64,000 nt of DNA, taken from Bog-159 sp049516155 (lineage in GTDB: Bacteria; Acidobacteriota; Terriglobia; Bryobacterales; Bryobacteraceae). Position 1 is the first letter of the stretch, and each line of letters opens with the position of its first letter. Below, in pieces: positions 18,241-26,176 of the stretch. Under the pieces are notes generated by a model. It worked only from the letters and a program-made list of their open reading frames with translations. It was not told where the DNA came from and did not search any database. The translations under genes and the position numbers were made by a program. The stretch covers positions 1-64,000 of the forward strand of contig JBEKTJ010000040.1 of the NCBI GenBank assembly GCA_049516155.1, written 5' to 3'.

Positions 18241-18570
18241 TCAATTGAGATTGCCGATCGACGCATCCAACGCCCGATCGATATCCGCTGGAGAGCGCTC
18301 GGCTTCGTCGGATGATAAAACGAAGCTGGACAGACCTGTTTTGCTGGTGAGTTGGCGCCTCACCGCGCGGCCCGCCTCCGTTAGTTGGAAAACTTCTCCC
18401 GCACCGCGCTCGAGGAGCAGGTCTTTTGCGACCAACTGCCTAATCGCTTCAAGCGCTTCGCTCGGGCCAAGGCGTGCCGATAGAACAATCTCCGGTACCG
18501 AGGCCCCATAATCCGAAGTAACAGTGGTGAGTACCACCTTTTCCCTGGGTGATAGAGTTGGGATTGGCAT
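18241..18570 (-). CDS. Small winged-helix-like protein, 109 aa
   Basis: ATG 18570 is preceded by GGAG and by a TATACT -10 box (18589-18594); the longer frame from 18648 would include the promoter. The protein reads LSPREKVVLTTVTSDYG, SVPEIVLSARLGPSEALEAIRQLVAKDLLLERGAG, FQLTEAGRAVRRQL, a winged-helix pattern with recognition helix and wing, followed by a ~35-residue tail. A DNA-binding or partner-binding regulatory role is inferred. It is encoded just upstream of and overlaps transcriptionally with the membrane protein gene. Confidence 0.6.
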   Translation of the reverse strand: MPIPTLSPREKVVLTTVTSDYGASVPEIVLSARLGPSEALEAIRQLVAKDLLLERGAGEVFQLTEAGRAVRRQLTSKTGLSSFVLSSDEAERSPADIDRALDASIGNLN

Positions 18571-18762
18571 ATCGCTTCTCCAGCCTCCAGTATACACCGC
18601 CTCGCGAATCGCCGAGCAGCCAGGCTCGCGCCCCAGAAGAATCTCCATGATCTCATGCCCGTGCGGGTTCCAGGGACCGGAAGGGCAAGACGCGGATAAA
18701 GCAGCATGATAAACGGAGCACTTGCAAGCGCCGATGCGGGCTTATCGCCAAAGAACCCAAAA

Positions 18763-19259
18763 ATGCGTATTAGCCTCATCCTGTTGCTTTTTTGCCTACG
18801 CGCCAACGCGGACAACATAACCACCACCGTCACCTGTACCGTGAACGGGTCCGTATCGACACAGACCGACCCCTCATTTGCTTCGTGTATGGAGGAGATA
18901 CCAAACGAGCCAGTGGCCACAGCCACCGGCAACGCATCGGTAGGGTACCTGTCCGGGTATGTGGATGTGGCCTCCACCTTAAACTGTTGCCCGTCTGCCG
19001 TCTCCTCTTCCAGTTTCACCATAGACCTCGACTCCGCTACCACCTTTGAACTGGACGGTAGGAATGGCTGTGAGCGGGCCGTCCGGGAACGTACACGTTG
19101 TCGGCAGAGTCCGGGGTGACGGACCAGGGAACGGTAACGTATACAGCGGACGCGCCGATTACGCAGAACGAAACGCCAGAGCCGGCGACAACATGGGCGA
19201 CTGGAATGGCGTTCCTTGCGTTAATAGCCTTTCAAGTTCGAAACCATTGGGCAGCATGA
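18763..19259 (+). pseudogene. PEP-CTERM-sorted surface protein broken by two frameshifts
   Basis: ATG 18763 opens a signal peptide (MRISLILLLFCLRANA), then a Thr/Ser-rich exported domain (TCTVNGSVSTQTDPSFASC, LNCCPSAVSSSSFTIDLDS). Frame 1 ends in junk at 19119. The protein continues in a second frame (VGMAVSGPSG, ~19052-19085) and then a third (GTYTLSAESGVTDQGTVTYT, 19086 on), ending ADAPITQNETPEPATTWATG, a hydrophobic helix AFLALIAFQV and RNHWAA: a full PEP-CTERM signal (PEP box, transmembrane helix, basic tail) recognised by exosortases. Two single-G insertions, in GG near 19052 and GGG near 19085, would explain both shifts. No exosortase gene lies in this window. Confidence 0.75.
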
Positions 19260-19441
19260 AAGCCCGAACGCTCGCCCCTGGGAGAGGCATCACCGGTGTC
19301 CGGATTTGGACCCTTGAGTTTGGTTCTCATCGTTGAAAGGCGCTTCCCCACAAGGTCCAGACAAAAGAGCCAGAAAAAAAGAGCATCGGAGTTCGAGGCA
19401 TGAGGATCGGAAGCCGGAGAATGGCGCAAGCGGTCGCGCGG

Positions 19442-19833
19442 CTACCAGATCGTCTCAACGGGATAAAGAGCGATCTTCGGGTCGGCCGTGACGATGGGAA
19501 GATTCTCGGAGAGGGCCTGCGCAATGAGGATTCGATCAAACGGGTCTTTGTGGTGCAGGGGAAGGGCAGAAACTCTAAGGCTGTGTTCCAGTTCTACGGG
19601 CAGAACTTCCAGGTCATGTTCCGACAAGACCCTGCGGACGTAATTGGCGGGATTGTCCCCTGCCAGCTTCAGCTTGCCATTTTGCACTTTGATCATAATC
19701 TCCCACGCGCTGGCTGCGCTGAAGAGCAGAATATTGTGCCGGTCGGAGAGAGGATCCCGCGAACTCCCGGCGGCAACCGCGAATCATCGACCAGCCACCA
19801 CAACAATACATGCGTGTCGAGCAAGCACCTCAT
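19442..19833 (-). pseudogene. VapC-like PIN-domain toxin, frameshifted by a CT dinucleotide slip
   Basis: ATG 19833 overlaps the antitoxin stop (ATGA) and reads MRCLLDTHVLLWWLVDDSRL, the PIN-domain start with the first acidic residue. After ~30 codons the frame is lost at a CTCTCT run (19745-19753). Removing two bases restores DRHNILLFSAASAWEI joined to MIKVQNGKLKL and the C-terminus DPFDRILIAQALSENLPIVTADP, which holds the remaining acidic residues. PIN toxins are metal-dependent ribonucleases. A tandem dinucleotide expansion best explains the break; phase variation or sequencing error are alternatives. Confidence 0.8.
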
Positions 19834-20066
19834 TCGCCGTAGAATTCTTTCTCAAAATCGGGAATGGGGTCGTCAAGGTCCGGCGCGATCCAGATCTTGC
19901 CCTTCTCGGTTCCTGGAACCCGGGTTGGCAGATCCTTCGCGATTGGAGCTAGGCGAGCGACCGGCTTTCCCTGGCTTGCAATCACGACTTCTTCGCCGGC
20001 CATCACGCGCGCCAGCAAATCCGGAAGACTCGATTGCGCTTCCTCCACGCTGATCGTCGCTGCCAT
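19830..20066 (-). CDS. Phd/YefM-family antitoxin
   Basis: A 78-residue antitoxin with a strong G-rich ribosome-binding site (GAGGGGGG). Motifs: ISVEEAQSSLPDLLARVMAGEEVVIASQGKPVARLAPI is the classical Phd fold, and the acidic C-terminus (DLDDPIPDFEKEFYG) is the toxin-binding tail. It shares a 4-base ATGA overlap with the vapC frame. It likely represses its own promoter as a dimer. The antitoxin is intact while the toxin is frameshifted. Confidence 0.88.
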   Translation of the reverse strand: MAATISVEEAQSSLPDLLARVMAGEEVVIASQGKPVARLAPIAKDLPTRVPGTEKGKIWIAPDLDDPIPDFEKEFYGE

Positions 20067-20174
20067 ATCCCCCCTCTTCCAAGGTAGACCAAGGACAAGC
20101 GCCAGTCAAAGCCGAACCGAACCCCCCCGTGGTCTGGTACCATAGTATGTAACCTCCCCGGCACTCAAAAGCTC

Positions 20175-20849
20175 ATGAAATTTGGCGTTATTGTCTTTCC
20201 CGGCAGTAATTGCGATCACGATGCCTGGTTTGCGGTGAACCACAATCTGGGCCATCAAGCCGAGTTCATTTGGCACGATTCGGCAACCCTGGGCGATATC
20301 GATGCAGTGGTCCTGCCCGGCGGCTTCGCCTATGGCGACTATCTGCGGTGCGGCGCCATCGCCAAGTTCTCCCCCGTGATGGCGGCGGTGCGCAAGTTTG
20401 CGGCGGATGGCGGCTTGGTGCTGGGCATCTGCAACGGCTTCCAGGTGCTGGTCGAAGCCGGACTGCTGCCCGGCGCGCTAATGCGCAACCGCAACCTGAA
20501 ATTCATCTGCCGTGAAGTGCGGCTGCGCACCGAGACGCTGGATTCTCCCTTCACCGCCGCGGGCGAACCAGGCCAGATTCTGCGCATGCCGATCGCCCAC
20601 GGAGAAGGCTGCTACGTGGCCGACGACCGCACTCTCGATGAATTGGAAGCCGAAGACCGCGTGGCGTTCCGCTACGTGGATAATCCCAACGGCTCGATGC
20701 GCGATATCGCCGGGATCTTGAATGCGCGGCGCAACGTGATGGGCTTGATGCCGCATCCCGAACGGGCCACCGAGCCGCTGATGGGGTCGAGCGACGGCTT
20801 GGTCATCTTCCGCTCGATGGTCATGGCGATGGCTGCGCTCCAGGTATGA
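20175..20849 (+). CDS. purQ: Phosphoribosylformylglycinamidine synthase, glutaminase subunit
   Basis: A 224-residue class I glutamine amidotransferase that supplies ammonia to PurL in step 4 of purine synthesis (FGAR to FGAM). Motifs: VIVFPGSNCDHDA, VLPGGFAYGDYLRCGAIA (oxyanion region), LGICNGFQVL with the nucleophilic Cys, and GLMPHPERA with the catalytic His; the distal Glu follows. Length is normal. The stop overlaps the purL start (ATGA), giving translational coupling for stoichiometric subunits. No PurS gene is seen in this window; it may be elsewhere. A palindromic TACCATAGTATG lies upstream. Confidence 0.96.
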   Translation: MKFGVIVFPGSNCDHDAWFAVNHNLGHQAEFIWHDSATLGDIDAVVLPGGFAYGDYLRCGAIAKFSPVMAAVRKFAADGGLVLGICNGFQVLVEAGLLPGALMRNRNLKFICREVRLRTETLDSPFTAAGEPGQILRMPIAHGEGCYVADDRTLDELEAEDRVAFRYVDNPNGSMRDIAGILNARRNVMGLMPHPERATEPLMGSSDGLVIFRSMVMAMAALQV

Positions 20850-23071
20850 GCACTGCAACCATCACCCCGGATCTCGTTGCCCAGCACCAGATCACTGCAC
20901 CCGAATACCGCAAGATCGTCGAGATTCTGGGGCGTGAGCCGAACTACACGGAGCTAGGCGTCTTCAGCGTGATGTGGAGCGAGCACTGCTCCTATAAGAG
21001 CTCCCGCCCGCACTTGAAGAAACTGCCCACGCGCGGCAAGCTGGTGGTGCAGGGTCCCGGCGAAAACGCGGGCATTGTCGATGTGGGCGGCGGCTACGTG
21101 ATCGCTTTCAAGATCGAATCTCACAACCACCCCAGCTTCATCGAGCCGTTCCAGGGCGCGGCCACCGGAGTGGGCGGCATCCTGCGCGATATTTTCACCA
21201 TGGGGGCGCGGCCCATCGCCGTGCTGGATTCGCTACGCTTCGGTCCGCTGGACGATCCCCAAGCCGGCGCGCGCAACCGCCGCATCCTGCAGGGCGTGGT
21301 GGCGGGCATCGCGCACTACGGCAATTGTTTCGGCGTGCCCACGGTGGGCGGTGAGTGCATCTTCGAGCCTTGCTATAACGGCAATCCGCTGGTGAATGTC
21401 TTTGCGCTGGGCGTGGCGAAGAAGGAAGACATCTTTTACGCCAGCGCAGCGGGCGTCGCCAACCCCGTAATTTACGTGGGCGCCAAGACCGGCCGCGACG
21501 GCATTCACGGCGCGTCGATGGCGTCGGCCGAGTTCACCGAGGAATCCAAACAGAAGCGGCCCAATGTGCAAGTGGGCGATCCGTTTCTGGAGAAGCTGCT
21601 GCTGGAGGCATGCCTGGAAGCCATGCAGACGGGCGCGATCGTCGCCATACAGGACATGGGCGCGGCGGGCCTCACCTGCTCAACCTGCGAGATGGGCAGC
21701 CGCGGCGGCACCGGCATCGAGATCGAATTGGACTTGGTGCCGCAGCGCGAAACCGGCATGACGCCCTACGAGATCATGCTCTCGGAATCGCAGGAGCGCA
21801 TGCTGCTGGTGGCTGCGAAGGGCAGGGAAGGCGAGGTCTTCCGGGTGTTCCGCAAGTGGGGATTGGATGCTGTGACGATCGGCGCGGTCACCGCGGATGG
21901 GCTGTTGCGCGTGAAGCAACACGGCCGCACCGTCGCCGAGATTCCCAATCGCGAGCTCGCGGACGAGGCTCCGATCTATGATCGCCCCTTCGCCCCCTCG
22001 CCCCCTTGCCCCCTCACCCCCACGCGCCCTCGGCCCGTAATCGATCCAACGGAGGCCCTCACAAAATTGCTGGCGTCCCCGGATATTTGCTCCAAGCGAT
22101 ACATCTGGGAGCAGTACGATTACATGGTCCGTACCAATACCATCGCCGGACCCGGAGCGGATGCGGCAGTCGTGCGCATCAAAGAAAATGGCGTCTCCGT
22201 GGCGATGTCGCTGGATGGCAACAGCCGCTATTGCTACCTATCGCCGCGCGAAGGCGCCCTGCTCGCGGTGGCCGAATGCTGCCGCAACCTCGCGACCGTA
22301 GGCGCGCAGCCGGTGGCGGCCACGAACTGCCTGAACTTCGGCAATCCGGAGCGGCCCGAGATCATGGGCCAGCTTGTGGACGCTATCGAGGGCATGTCCG
22401 AAGCCTGCCGCTTCTTCGAGACCCCGATCACCGGCGGAAACGTCAGCCTGTATAACGAAACGCTGGGCGAAGGCATCTGGCCGACTCCGGTGATCGGCAT
22501 CGTGGGACTGATGCAAACCGCCGCGCCCGTGACCCGCGATTTCAAGACTGCCGGGCGGCCGATCGTTCTGTTGGGCGGCATCGGCGATTGCGACGAGGTC
22601 CGATTCGGCGGCACTGAATATGCGAAAGTAATTCTGAACCAGCTTTGGGGCCTGCCGCCGGCGCTAAATATGGACTACGAGAAGCGCGTACACGATGCCA
22701 TGCGCGAAATCATCGCGGCGGGTCTCGCGGAATCGGCGCACGACGTCAGCGACGGCGGTTTGGCGGTGGCGACGGCGGAATGCTGCCAAGCCGGTGTGGG
22801 GGCGGCGCTCGATTTCGATGCGGACCTGAGCCCCGAATTCCTTCTCTTCCACGAAGGTCCGTCGCGCATTCTGATTTCGACCGCGAACCCGGATATGGTT
22901 ATGGAAATTGCCGCGCGGCATGCGGTGGCTGCGCCGCGCGTGGGTATCACGATGAACCACGGCCTGGCGATCGGCAATCGCGGCGTGGCCTTGATTTCTG
23001 TTACTATCGACAGCCTCAAAGCGGTCTACGAGGAGTCGCTCGAAAAGCAACTCCGTTCATATGGGTCATAA
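20846..23071 (+). CDS. purL: Phosphoribosylformylglycinamidine synthase, synthetase subunit
   Basis: A 741-residue small-type PurL, ATP-dependent, working with PurQ. Motifs: GVFSVMWSEHCSYKSS, VIAFKIESHNHPSFIEPFQGAATGVGGI, VGAKTGRDGIHGASMAS, IQDMGAAGLTCSTCEM, MSLDGNSRYC, LNFGNPERPEIMGQL and ETPITGGNVSLYNE, covering both AIRS-type halves. The inter-domain linker (about residues 380-405) is unusually proline-rich (FAPSPPCPLTPTRPRP), encoded by a cytosine-rich tract at 21988-22036 that looks like a simple-sequence insertion. The start overlaps purQ; purF begins 3 bases after the stop. Confidence 0.96.
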   Translation: MSTATITPDLVAQHQITAPEYRKIVEILGREPNYTELGVFSVMWSEHCSYKSSRPHLKKLPTRGKLVVQGPGENAGIVDVGGGYVIAFKIESHNHPSFIEPFQGAATGVGGILRDIFTMGARPIAVLDSLRFGPLDDPQAGARNRRILQGVVAGIAHYGNCFGVPTVGGECIFEPCYNGNPLVNVFALGVAKKEDIFYASAAGVANPVIYVGAKTGRDGIHGASMASAEFTEESKQKRPNVQVGDPFLEKLLLEACLEAMQTGAIVAIQDMGAAGLTCSTCEMGSRGGTGIEIELDLVPQRETGMTPYEIMLSESQERMLLVAAKGREGEVFRVFRKWGLDAVTIGAVTADGLLRVKQHGRTVAEIPNRELADEAPIYDRPFAPSPPCPLTPTRPRPVIDPTEALTKLLASPDICSKRYIWEQYDYMVRTNTIAGPGADAAVVRIKENGVSVAMSLDGNSRYCYLSPREGALLAVAECCRNLATVGAQPVAATNCLNFGNPERPEIMGQLVDAIEGMSEACRFFETPITGGNVSLYNETLGEGIWPTPVIGIVGLMQTAAPVTRDFKTAGRPIVLLGGIGDCDEVRFGGTEYAKVILNQLWGLPPALNMDYEKRVHDAMREIIAAGLAESAHDVSDGGLAVATAECCQAGVGAALDFDADLSPEFLLFHEGPSRILISTANPDMVMEIAARHAVAAPRVGITMNHGLAIGNRGVALISVTIDSLKAVYEESLEKQLRSYGS

Positions 23072-23074
23072 AAC

Positions 23075-24481
23075 ATGTTTGATAAATTCCATGAAGAATG
23101 CGGTGTAGTTGCCGTTTACGGGCATCCCGAGGCCGCCAAAATGACCTACCTGGGCCTGTATGCATTGCAGCATCGCGGCCAGGAAAGCGCCGGCATCTGC
23201 ACCAGCGATGGCGTTGAAATCCACTGCCAGAAATCGATGGGGCACGTCGCGGATATCTTCACCACAGCGGTGCTGAAGGAACTGCCCGGCAAGCTAGCCA
23301 TCGGCCACACGCGCTACTCGACAGCGGGCGACACGGCGCTGCTGAACGCGCAGCCATTTTCGGTGGCCTGCAATAAAGGCCGGGTGGCGGTGGCGCATAA
23401 CGGCAACATCACCAATGCCATTGAATTGCGCGCGGAGCTGGAGCGGCGCGGCTCGATTTTCCAGGCCAACAGCGACACGGAAGTGATCTTGCACCTGGTG
23501 GCGCATTCCCGCGAGCGCACGCTGGCGGGAGCTTTGCGCGACGCGCTGCTGCAAATCGAGGGGGCCTTTTCGCTGGTGTTTCTGGCCGAGGACCGCATCA
23601 TCGTGGCGCGCGACCCGCACGGCTTCCGTCCGCTGGCCATGGGGCAGATGGAATTGAACGGGCACGCGGGTTACGTCTTCGCCTCCGAGACCTGCGCTTT
23701 CGATCTGATCGGCGCGGTTTACCTGCACGAAGTGGAGCCGGGCGAAATGATCATCGTGGGTCCTGAGGGAGTCACGCGCGAGCGCTTCGCGCCGGGGCGT
23801 CCGCTGGCGCAATGCGCCTTCGAGCACGTCTATTTCTCGCGCCCGGATTCCATTGTCTTCGGCCGCCCGGTGCAGGAATCGCGGGAAATGCTGGGCCGCT
23901 TGCTGGCGCGCGAGCACCCCGCCGACGCGGACGTCGTAGTGCCGGTGCCGGACTCCGGCGTGGCGGCGGCGTTGGGATATGCAGCCGAGTCCAAGCTGCC
24001 GTTCCGGCATGGGCTGATCCGCAATCACTACGTGGGCCGCACCTTCATCGAGCCTTCCCAGGCGATTCGCGATTTCGGAGTGAAGCTGAAGCTGAATCCG
24101 GTGCGCTACTTGCTGGAGGGCAAGCGCGTGGTGCTGGTGGACGATTCCATCGTGCGCGGCACGACCAGCCGTAAGATCGTGCGCATGATGCGCCAGGCCG
24201 GCGCGCGCGAGGTGCACCTGCGCGTTTCGTGTCCGCCCACGATTTCGCCCTGCTTTTACGGCGTGGATACGCCCACCAAGCGGGAACTCATCGCCGCGAA
24301 CAATAATGTGGAGGGTATCCGGCGGTTTGTGGAGGCGGACACGCTGGGATACCTATCGATCGCTTCATTGCGCGAAGCCGTGGGGGATAGCGAGAAGCAC
24401 GAGTATTGTTACGCGTGTTACACCGGCAACTATCCGACTGAGTTAGTCAACATCGAACAGTTGATGCGCAGCTCGAAATAG
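23075..24481 (+). CDS. purF: Amidophosphoribosyltransferase
   Basis: A 468-residue enzyme for the first committed step of purine synthesis (PRPP plus glutamine to phosphoribosylamine). A short propeptide-like MFDKFHEE precedes Cys, the N-terminal nucleophile of the class II glutaminase (CGVVAVYGH). Further motifs: ALQHRGQESAGI, HTRYSTAGD, NGNITNA, and the PRPP loop VVLVDDSIVRGTTSRKIV. Cysteines in RVSCPPTISPCFYGVD and YCYACYTGNYPTE fit the [4Fe-4S]-type family. Last gene of the purQLF operon, three bases after purL. Confidence 0.96.
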   Translation: MFDKFHEECGVVAVYGHPEAAKMTYLGLYALQHRGQESAGICTSDGVEIHCQKSMGHVADIFTTAVLKELPGKLAIGHTRYSTAGDTALLNAQPFSVACNKGRVAVAHNGNITNAIELRAELERRGSIFQANSDTEVILHLVAHSRERTLAGALRDALLQIEGAFSLVFLAEDRIIVARDPHGFRPLAMGQMELNGHAGYVFASETCAFDLIGAVYLHEVEPGEMIIVGPEGVTRERFAPGRPLAQCAFEHVYFSRPDSIVFGRPVQESREMLGRLLAREHPADADVVVPVPDSGVAAALGYAAESKLPFRHGLIRNHYVGRTFIEPSQAIRDFGVKLKLNPVRYLLEGKRVVLVDDSIVRGTTSRKIVRMMRQAGAREVHLRVSCPPTISPCFYGVDTPTKRELIAANNNVEGIRRFVEADTLGYLSIASLREAVGDSEKHEYCYACYTGNYPTELVNIEQLMRSSK

Positions 24482-24551
24482 ACGGCACACCGCCGCGCAT
24501 ACTAATAGGCATAAATGCGTACAACCACAAGAATAACACGCAGTTTTTCCA

Positions 24552-24728
24552 TTGGCCGTGCAATCTCAGAGTGAACGGGTGAACCGCCTCCTGCGGCTGG
24601 CATTGGATCTGGAGAGGCGCGCGACGCTTGAGCGCGATACGGCCAACTTCTATGCGTCCTTCCCTGCGGACCGGACGGAGCGGCGCGCATTCGAATCCGC
24701 CACCATTGAGTTCCTGACGCGCGACTGA
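24552..24728 (+). CDS. Small antitoxin-like protein upstream of a MazF remnant
   Basis: A 58-residue frame beginning at TTG 24552; GTG 24558 or 24579 are alternatives. It reads VNRLLRLALDLERRATLERD, then TANFYASFPADRTERRAFES and TIEFLTRD. This layout (short helix, then 'FY.S.....ER' tail) resembles antitoxins encoded immediately before MazF/PemK toxins. The next frame starts at the base after its stop, in MazF-like order. Only motif resemblance and position support it. Confidence 0.5.
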   Translation: MAVQSQSERVNRLLRLALDLERRATLERDTANFYASFPADRTERRAFESATIEFLTRD

Positions 24729-24994
24729 ATGCCTCTGCAGAGAATCGGCAGCGCCGCTTGGTTGGTTCCCAGACGAGGCGATATTGCCTGTTTACGCTGG
24801 ATTAGAAGCGGCCCGCGCTCGTGATCTCATCCTACGCCCTAAATCGCCATGCGTTGGAGGTCCGCGTCGTGCCAATCTCGACAGTCCAGCACAAGGCTTT
24901 CCACGTGGTTTGCGCGCTTTCCACCGCGCTAAAGCCGCCTGAAATGCGGCTGCGGGCAGAATTGCCCGCCCTACAAGGCCCTAACTTAGCCTAA
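24729..24994 (+). pseudogene. MazF/PemK-like toxin remnant
   Basis: The frame from ATG 24729 contains WLVPRRGDIACLRW, like the RGDI entry of MazF/PemK ribonucleases, and stops near 24825. A second frame from about 24815 continues ALVISSYALNRHALEVRVVPISTVQHKAF, the conserved 'RPALVIS...N....V.VVPIST' core, then becomes unlike the family and stops at 24994. A frameshift with loss of intervening codons, plus C-terminal decay, is inferred. With the preceding small gene it is the relic of a toxin-antitoxin pair behind the purine operon. Confidence 0.65.
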
Positions 24995-25039
24995 CTTGGA
25001 CAGGCTCCAGAAGCGCACATCTGGGGTAACTGTGAATGA

Positions 25040-25663
25040 CTATTTTCCGTACTCCCGCAAACGGTTCAGATGAAGCCGATCGCTGTCCCGGCCGGCTGTC
25101 TCTTTGTTGCGGATTAAATCAGCAAGCGAAATGACGGAGATCGGAATGCCGCTCAAATGCGTCTCAACGCGGTTTTTCCATGCGTTGGGGAATGTCACGG
25201 CATCAATCGTGGTCATCACGTCGACACGCGCTGGCGCCATGCCGAATTGGAAGACAATGTTGGACTGGGTCAGATCGTGGACGGTCAGATCGGCCATGGG
25301 AGCGCCGAACTCGACCAGCGCCGCAAAAGCTCGCTTGGCGTTTTCCGCCACAGGTTCAACCCAGATATCCAACTCTTTCGTATAGAACGGCTCGGTGTAC
25401 TTCATGACGGCGTACCCACCGACGATCAGGTACTGGACTTGATGCCGGTTGAGCAACCGCAACAGGTCCTGAAAATCCGGTTTTAGTTCCACCTTCGACC
25501 CTTTGAATTCCTGCGCCAATCCAACCATCTCCCATGCCGCCGCAAAGATCGCTTCGTCCCCCTGTTGCTGCCAGAAATCGACATCGAATTGCCGGTCCGG
25601 AAAGGCGCCCCGGACAACCCGGCTCATCGCAGAGGTAACGGCGCGCGGGTGGTTGGTTTTCAT
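25040..25663 (-). CDS. Nucleotidyltransferase (AbiEii/DUF6036-like) with antitoxin-like N-terminal leader
   Basis: A 207-residue protein. Residues ~75-207 form a nucleotidyltransferase-like domain with YLIVGGYAVMKYTEPFYTKELDIWV, matching the hG[G/S] and acidic 'h-D-h' signature, then RVDVMTTIDAVTF and SLADLIRNKETAGRDSDRLHL. Such proteins are often toxins in two-gene AbiE-type systems. Residues ~14-70 (RVVRGAFPDRQFDVDFWQQQGDEAIFAAAWEM) look like a small separate protein usually encoded just upstream, so this seems an in-frame fusion of partner and toxin. A TAAATAT stretch lies a few bases before ATG 25663. Confidence 0.6.
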   Translation of the reverse strand: MKTNHPRAVTSAMSRVVRGAFPDRQFDVDFWQQQGDEAIFAAAWEMVGLAQEFKGSKVELKPDFQDLLRLLNRHQVQYLIVGGYAVMKYTEPFYTKELDIWVEPVAENAKRAFAALVEFGAPMADLTVHDLTQSNIVFQFGMAPARVDVMTTIDAVTFPNAWKNRVETHLSGIPISVISLADLIRNKETAGRDSDRLHLNRLREYGK

Positions 25664-25733
25664 GACTTATATTTACGATAACAGAGACGCCCGCACCACC
25701 AATCCAATCTGATACGATACCTGCTGATCCCCA

Positions 25734-26170
25734 ATGCGGACACCCCCATCGCGCCGCGCATTTCTCGCCGGCCTCAGCGCTGCTGCATTGCCTCCACAAC
25801 GCCCACACCCTCACCCAAGAAACCGCCCGACCGCGCGCGCAAGCCTTAGCCATTGCCGGCGGACGATTCCTGGCCGTCGGATCCAACGAGGACATCCGCA
25901 GCGCATCAAAGGCCGGCACGCGCCAAATCGATATCGGCGGAAAGACGATCATGCCCGGATTCATTCGATGCACACTCGCACCCATCCTACGCGGGCATAC
26001 GGCACCTGCGCTGGGTGGACTGCAATCTCCGCTCGATTGCCGCCATTCAGGATGGCATTCGCGTGCGCGCCGCGAAGACCCGCCGGGTGACTACGCCGCC
26101 GCGCCGAACCATCCGGTCTTCATCGAACATCCTGTGCTTGTGCACGGCTACGACACTTCAGCGTGCCGTC
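25734..26170 (+). pseudogene. Decayed partial copy of the amidohydrolase at 28.7 kb
   Basis: The sequence starts like the gene at 28708 (TPPSRRAFLAG twin-arginine leader), and stretches of both match almost base for base, for example the segments encoding IAGGRFLAVGSNEDIR, GTRQIDIGGKTI.PGFI, RHLRWVDCNLRSIAAIQD and APNHPVFIEH. These occur here in different frames, with several small deletions (near 25795, 25980 and 26090). The copy ends at about 26170, facing the tail of the neighbouring pseudogene. It lacks the catalytic barrel beyond the first metal site, so it cannot be functional. Confidence 0.85.
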
Positions 26171-26176
26171 GGTGAG

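Noticed and set aside
23294..24217. Minus-strand 307-residue frame inside purF
   Set aside because: His/Arg-rich antisense shadow. purF is complete on the plus strand.
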